Assembly: GCA_038203695.1 (NCBI GenBank)
Contig: JBBRDQ010000217.1
Span: forward strand, 1 to 8,258
Origin: M3007 sp038203695
GTDB taxonomy: Bacteria > Bacteroidota > Bacteroidia > Chitinophagales > Saprospiraceae
DNA: 8,258 nt
Direction: 5' to 3'
In this document: in pieces, positions 5,649-8,258 of the stretch
How positions within the stretch are numbered: the first letter of the stretch is position 1
How the letters are laid out: every line of letters begins with the position of its first letter
Notes under the pieces: model-generated
What the model saw: only the letters and a program-made list of their open reading frames with translations
Database searches by the model: none
Told to the model about the DNA's origin: nothing
Position numbers and translations under genes: made by a program

Positions 5649-6077
5649 ATGTTCCTGCCCGACGAATTAATTTTTCTTGCCCCCGATCTTGATTTGCTGA
5701 CCCTGGCGAAAGGAAATTTTGCGCGTCGTATTCTAATCGTGGCCAACGCCGAACCGACGGTCATCACTAACCGGCTCTTTTTGGAAAAAGTTTTATCCGC
5801 GGCCAATTTAAACCTGGACAACGATACCTTTTTTTGCGTTGCCCCGCCCGACCAACCAATCTCCATTAGCAGCGTATTAAGCACTAAACCCGCGGAATTC
5901 GTTTTAGTTTTCGGACTTCAACCCGACCAGTTGGGCCTCACTATCACGGCACCACGCTACCAGCCGTTCTCTTTTTACGGAACTACCTGGCTTTTTGCCG
6001 ATGCTTTATCTGTGCTGGAACCCGACAGGGTGCTGAAAGGCCAACTCTGGACGGCGCTGAAACCACTGTTTTTGTAA
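5649..6077 (+). CDS. Small conserved-type protein resembling DNA polymerase III psi subunit (HolD-like)
   Basis: The protein has 142 residues, cytoplasmic, with no signal peptide or membrane segment. The segment RILIVANAEPTVITNRLFLEKVLSAANLNLDNDTFFCV (about 27-64) follows the order of E. coli HolD (hydrophobic strand with VAN..P, a helix with VL.A, then D.....), and the end LKGQLWTALKPLFL (129-142) recalls HolD's late ALW helix. Length (HolD 137) and a single alpha/beta domain also fit. In E. coli, psi links the clamp loader to SSB through chi. I compared this from memory only, so the function is an inference; a lone uracil-DNA-glycosylase-fold protein is the alternative. The start ATG follows an A-rich leader (ATAAAAAA) typical of Bacteroidota translation starts. 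A possible -7 box is TATCTTTA (5552-5559). It is followed by fabD after 53 bp on the same strand. Confidence 0.8.
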   Translation: MFLPDELIFLAPDLDLLTLAKGNFARRILIVANAEPTVITNRLFLEKVLSAANLNLDNDTFFCVAPPDQPISISSVLSTKPAEFVLVFGLQPDQLGLTITAPRYQPFSFYGTTWLFADALSVLEPDRVLKGQLWTALKPLFL

Positions 6078-6097
6078 GCCATTATTGATACCTAAAC

Positions 6098-6130
6098 TTT
6101 TCATTCATCATTCATCGCGCATCATTCACT
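6098..6130. repeat. CATTCAT-type short repeat directly before fabD
   Basis: Two CATTCAT heptamers and a related CATCATTCA block fill the last 33 bp before the fabD ATG, where a ribosome-binding leader would lie. ATTCATCATTC (6103-6113) is the exact reverse complement of 401-411 after rtcB. No Shine-Dalgarno sequence is present, so fabD translation must start from this repeat-derived leader or use coupling. Confidence 0.6.
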
Positions 6131-7009
6131 ATGAAAGCATACGTTTTTCCCGGCCAGGGCTCGCAGGCAGAAGGCATGGGTAAAGAACTTTACCACGAAA
6201 ATCCCGTCGCTGAAGCCCTGTACGAACAGGCTAATACGATACTCGGCTGGCGTATCACCGATGTGATGTTTGAAGGCAGCAAGGAAGACCTGACGCGGAC
6301 AGAAGTGACCCAACCGGCTGTTTTTCTGGAAAGTATTATCCGTGCCAAGATTGCCGGCGATGCGTTTCAGCCCGATGCTGTGGCGGGGCACTCGCTCGGG
6401 GAATTTACCGCCTTGGCCGCTGCCGGCGCGCTCTCTTTTGAAGATGCGTTGCGCCTGGTAAGTCAGCGCGCCATCGCGATGCAAAAAGCCTGTGAATTGC
6501 AGGAAAGTACCATGGCCGCCGTATTGGGTATGGAAGATGCGGCGGTGGAGCAGGTTTTATCCACCATCAATGCTGAAATTGTGGTGGCGGCGAATTACAA
6601 TTCTCCGGGTCAACTGGTTATTTCAGGCTCCAAAAAAGGCATCGAAATCGCAGTCGCGAAACTGACTGAAGCCGGCGCAAAACGGGTAGTGGTTTTGCCG
6701 GTAGGCGGCGCTTTTCACTCGCCGTTGATGCAGCCTGCTCAGGATGAACTCGCGCAGGCCATCGAGGCTACTCCTTTTAATACACCGATTTGTCCGGTCT
6801 ACCAAAATGTACACGCGCTTCCCGTCACTGATCCGGAAGAAATCCGCAACAACCTGATCGCGCAATTGACCGCGCCGGTGCGCTGGACGCAGACCATTGA
6901 AAATATGATTGCCGACGGCGTCACTGAATTTGTCGAAGTGGGCGCAGGTGCGGTATTACGGGGGCTAATTCGCAAAATTAACCGGGACGTGGCAACTGAC
7001 GGACTGTAA
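6131..7009 (+). CDS. fabD: Malonyl-CoA:ACP transacylase
   Basis: The protein has 292 residues, about the usual length. It moves the malonyl group from CoA to acyl carrier protein, supplying the extender unit of type II fatty-acid synthesis in the cytoplasm. Motifs in order: FPGQGSQ (6-12, with the oxyanion-hole glutamine), TQPAVF (60-65), the nucleophile elbow GHSLGE (86-91, catalytic S88), SQRA (111-114, with the carboxylate-binding R113), NSPGQLVISG (157-166), AFHSPLM (194-200, catalytic H196) and the C-terminal EVGAGAVLRGLIRKI. All key residues are present. The ATG begins the conserved KAYVFPGQGSQ strand at once, so the start is secure. No other fab gene (fabH, fabG, acpP) is next to it here, unlike the E. 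coli cluster. Confidence 0.97.
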   Translation: MKAYVFPGQGSQAEGMGKELYHENPVAEALYEQANTILGWRITDVMFEGSKEDLTRTEVTQPAVFLESIIRAKIAGDAFQPDAVAGHSLGEFTALAAAGALSFEDALRLVSQRAIAMQKACELQESTMAAVLGMEDAAVEQVLSTINAEIVVAANYNSPGQLVISGSKKGIEIAVAKLTEAGAKRVVVLPVGGAFHSPLMQPAQDELAQAIEATPFNTPICPVYQNVHALPVTDPEEIRNNLIAQLTAPVRWTQTIENMIADGVTEFVEVGAGAVLRGLIRKINRDVATDGL

Positions 7010-7042
7010 AATTGTTAAATATGCTGTTAGTGTAGGTCGTCT

Positions 7043-7064
7043 TTCAGCGGACATTCCGGCTGAA
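7043..7064. other. Stem-loop between fabD and trxB
   Basis: TTCAGC-GGA pairs with TCC-GCTGAA around a CAT loop, with a single bulged G (7058). It can be enclosed by GTAGG (7032-7036) with CCTAC (7079-7083). No T-tract follows, so it may be an mRNA 3'-end hairpin for fabD rather than a classical terminator. Confidence 0.45.
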
Positions 7065-7134
7065 TTGTACCCCATGTGCCTACGCCTGCCGTAAATTAAA
7101 ATTTAAAAAGTGAGCCCGCCAAGCGTGGACTTGC

Positions 7135-7142
7135 TACTTTTG
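7135..7142 (+). promoter_or_regulatory. -7 box of the trxB promoter, very close to the start codon
   Basis: TACTTTTG matches the Bacteroidota -7 consensus TAnnTTTG exactly and ends 8 bp before the trxB ATG. No clear -33 TTTG lies at the usual distance; AAATTTAAAAAG (7098-7109) is the nearest AT-rich block. If used, the mRNA leader would be only a few bases or absent. Confidence 0.55.
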
Positions 7143-7150
7143 CACCCATT

Positions 7151-8083
7151 ATGGAAAAAGTAAAATGCCTCATTATCGGCTCCGGACCGGCGGGTTATTC
7201 CGCTGCGATCTACGCTGCCCGTGCGGGTTTAAATCCCGTACTGTTTACCGGCCCCCAACCAGGTGGCCAATTGATGATTACCAACGACGTGGAGAATTAT
7301 CCCGGTTATCCGCAAGGGCGCATGGGGCCGGAAATGATGGAGGATTTCAAACACCAGGCGGTGCGTTTTGAAACGGATATTCGCCATGAAATGATCACTA
7401 AAGTCGATTTTACCGGCCCGATTCATAAGGCATGGGGCGAAAGCGGGAACGAGATTCAGGCTCCTGCGGTCATCATTGCGACCGGTGCCAGTGCCAAATG
7501 GCTGGGTATTCCAGGCGAACACGAATATGAAAACCGCGGTGTTTCCGCGTGCGCAGTCTGCGATGGTTTTTTCTTCCGCAAAAAAGACGTGGCCATTGTT
7601 GGCGGCGGCGATACAGCGGCTGAAGAAAGCACTTATTTGGCTAAAATCTGCAGAACGGTGCACCTGATCGTCCGTCGCGATGAGATGCGCGCCTCGAAAA
7701 TTATGCAGGAGCGCGTCTTAAATACCCCCAACCTGATCGTACACTGGAATACCGAAACCCAGGAAGTGATCGGTGATGGCAATGGCGTTGTCAGCGCCCG
7801 TATCCGCAACAATGTCACCCACGAAGTCAGCCACCTGGATATTACCGGTTTTTTTGTAGCCATCGGCCACAAACCCAATACCGATATTTTCAAAAACTGG
7901 CTGACGCTCGATCATACCGGTTATATTACCGCCGAACCGGGCCGTACGTTCACCAATACTCCCGGCGTCTTTGCCTGTGGCGATGCGCAGGATAAAATCT
8001 ATCGCCAGGCCGTCACCGCCGCTGGAACTGGTTGTATGGCCGCGCTGGACGCGGAGCGATATCTGGTGGAAGCGGGACTTTAA
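7151..8083 (+). CDS. trxB: Thioredoxin-disulfide reductase (NADPH, FAD)
   Basis: The protein has 310 residues, the usual length for the low-molecular-weight bacterial enzyme. It passes electrons from NADPH through FAD and a redox disulfide to thioredoxin in the cytoplasm. Motifs: the FAD-binding GSGPAGYSAAIYAARA (10-25), PGGQLM (37-42), ENYPG (48-52), ATGASAKWLGIPGE (110-123), the redox-active CAVC (134-137) followed by DG, the NADPH-binding GGGDTAAEE (151-159), HLIVRRDEMRAS (171-182, with the 2'-phosphate arginines) and the second FAD motif GVFACGDAQD (272-281). GGGDTA replaces the common GGGDSA, a mild substitution. The VRR..R set argues for true NADPH use rather than a ferredoxin-type relative. 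The start sits just before the FAD strand. The gene stands alone with its own promoter; no thioredoxin gene is adjacent. Confidence 0.97.
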   Translation: MEKVKCLIIGSGPAGYSAAIYAARAGLNPVLFTGPQPGGQLMITNDVENYPGYPQGRMGPEMMEDFKHQAVRFETDIRHEMITKVDFTGPIHKAWGESGNEIQAPAVIIATGASAKWLGIPGEHEYENRGVSACAVCDGFFFRKKDVAIVGGGDTAAEESTYLAKICRTVHLIVRRDEMRASKIMQERVLNTPNLIVHWNTETQEVIGDGNGVVSARIRNNVTHEVSHLDITGFFVAIGHKPNTDIFKNWLTLDHTGYITAEPGRTFTNTPGVFACGDAQDKIYRQAVTAAGTGCMAALDAERYLVEAGL

Positions 8084-8086
8084 TGT

Positions 8087-8258
8087 TAATTACGAATTAG
8101 GAATTAGGAATTACGAATAAATTACGAATTACGAATTACGAATTACGAATTATTTTTGACGGTGAATTACGAATAAATTACGAATTAGGAATTACGAATT
8201 ACGAATTATTTTTGACGGTGAATTACGAATAAATTACGAATTAGGAATTACGAATTAC
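8087..8258. repeat. GAATTAC/GAATTAG heptamer tandem array with 56-bp higher-order period (continues past window)
   Basis: Directly after the trxB stop the sequence is a tandem of 7-bp words (GAATTAC, GAATTAG) broken by TTTTTGACGGTG blocks. A 56-bp unit (8 x 7) is repeated: 8133-8202 equals 8189-8258 exactly over the 70 bp visible. There are no unique spacers, so it is not a CRISPR array. It looks like a slippage- or duplication-grown intergenic repeat; its full length is outside the window. Confidence 0.9.

Noticed and set aside
8087..8258. CRISPR array
   Set aside because: The repeats are 7-bp words without unique spacers.

Overview
The window looks like chromosomal DNA of a Bacteroidota bacterium, probably near the Saprospiria (Haliscomenobacter/Lewinella-like). 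Supporting signs are a secreted protein with a C-terminal type IX secretion (T9SS) sorting domain, Bacteroidota-type -7 boxes (TAnnTTTG), A-rich leaders without Shine-Dalgarno sequences, and short AT-rich heptamer repeats next to stop codons. The genus is an inference.

Left part (1-2170, + strand): the 3' end of rtcB (RNA 3'-phosphate / 5'-OH ligase), a 625-bp stretch without a protein gene, and a slipin-type SPFH protein. The stretch is the most unusual part of the window. It holds two back-to-back tRNA-like modules (544-606 and 607-671) in circularly permuted order: variable loop, T arm, capped acceptor stem, D arm. Each keeps canonical tRNA tertiary-contact positions. A possible 15-bp helix (488-502 with 782-796) encloses both. 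With rtcB upstream and slipin downstream, this reads as an RNA-repair locus built around a tRNA-mimic RNA. The known relatives would be the YrlA-type bacterial Y RNAs, but no Ro60/Rsr gene is in the window.

Middle part (2170-5500, - strand): a large bidirectional terminator inside an 84-nt fold-back palindrome; a T9SS-secreted protein of unknown function; a 590-bp gap holding a decayed GIY-YIG nuclease gene; and ilvE, the branched-chain aminotransferase, with a good Bacteroidota promoter.

Right part (5649-8258, + strand): a small protein resembling the psi (HolD) subunit of DNA polymerase III; fabD (malonyl-CoA:ACP transacylase); trxB (thioredoxin reductase) with a -7 box almost touching its start codon; then a heptamer tandem array with a 56-bp higher-order period that runs off the window. 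These are housekeeping genes, and no common pathway links them.
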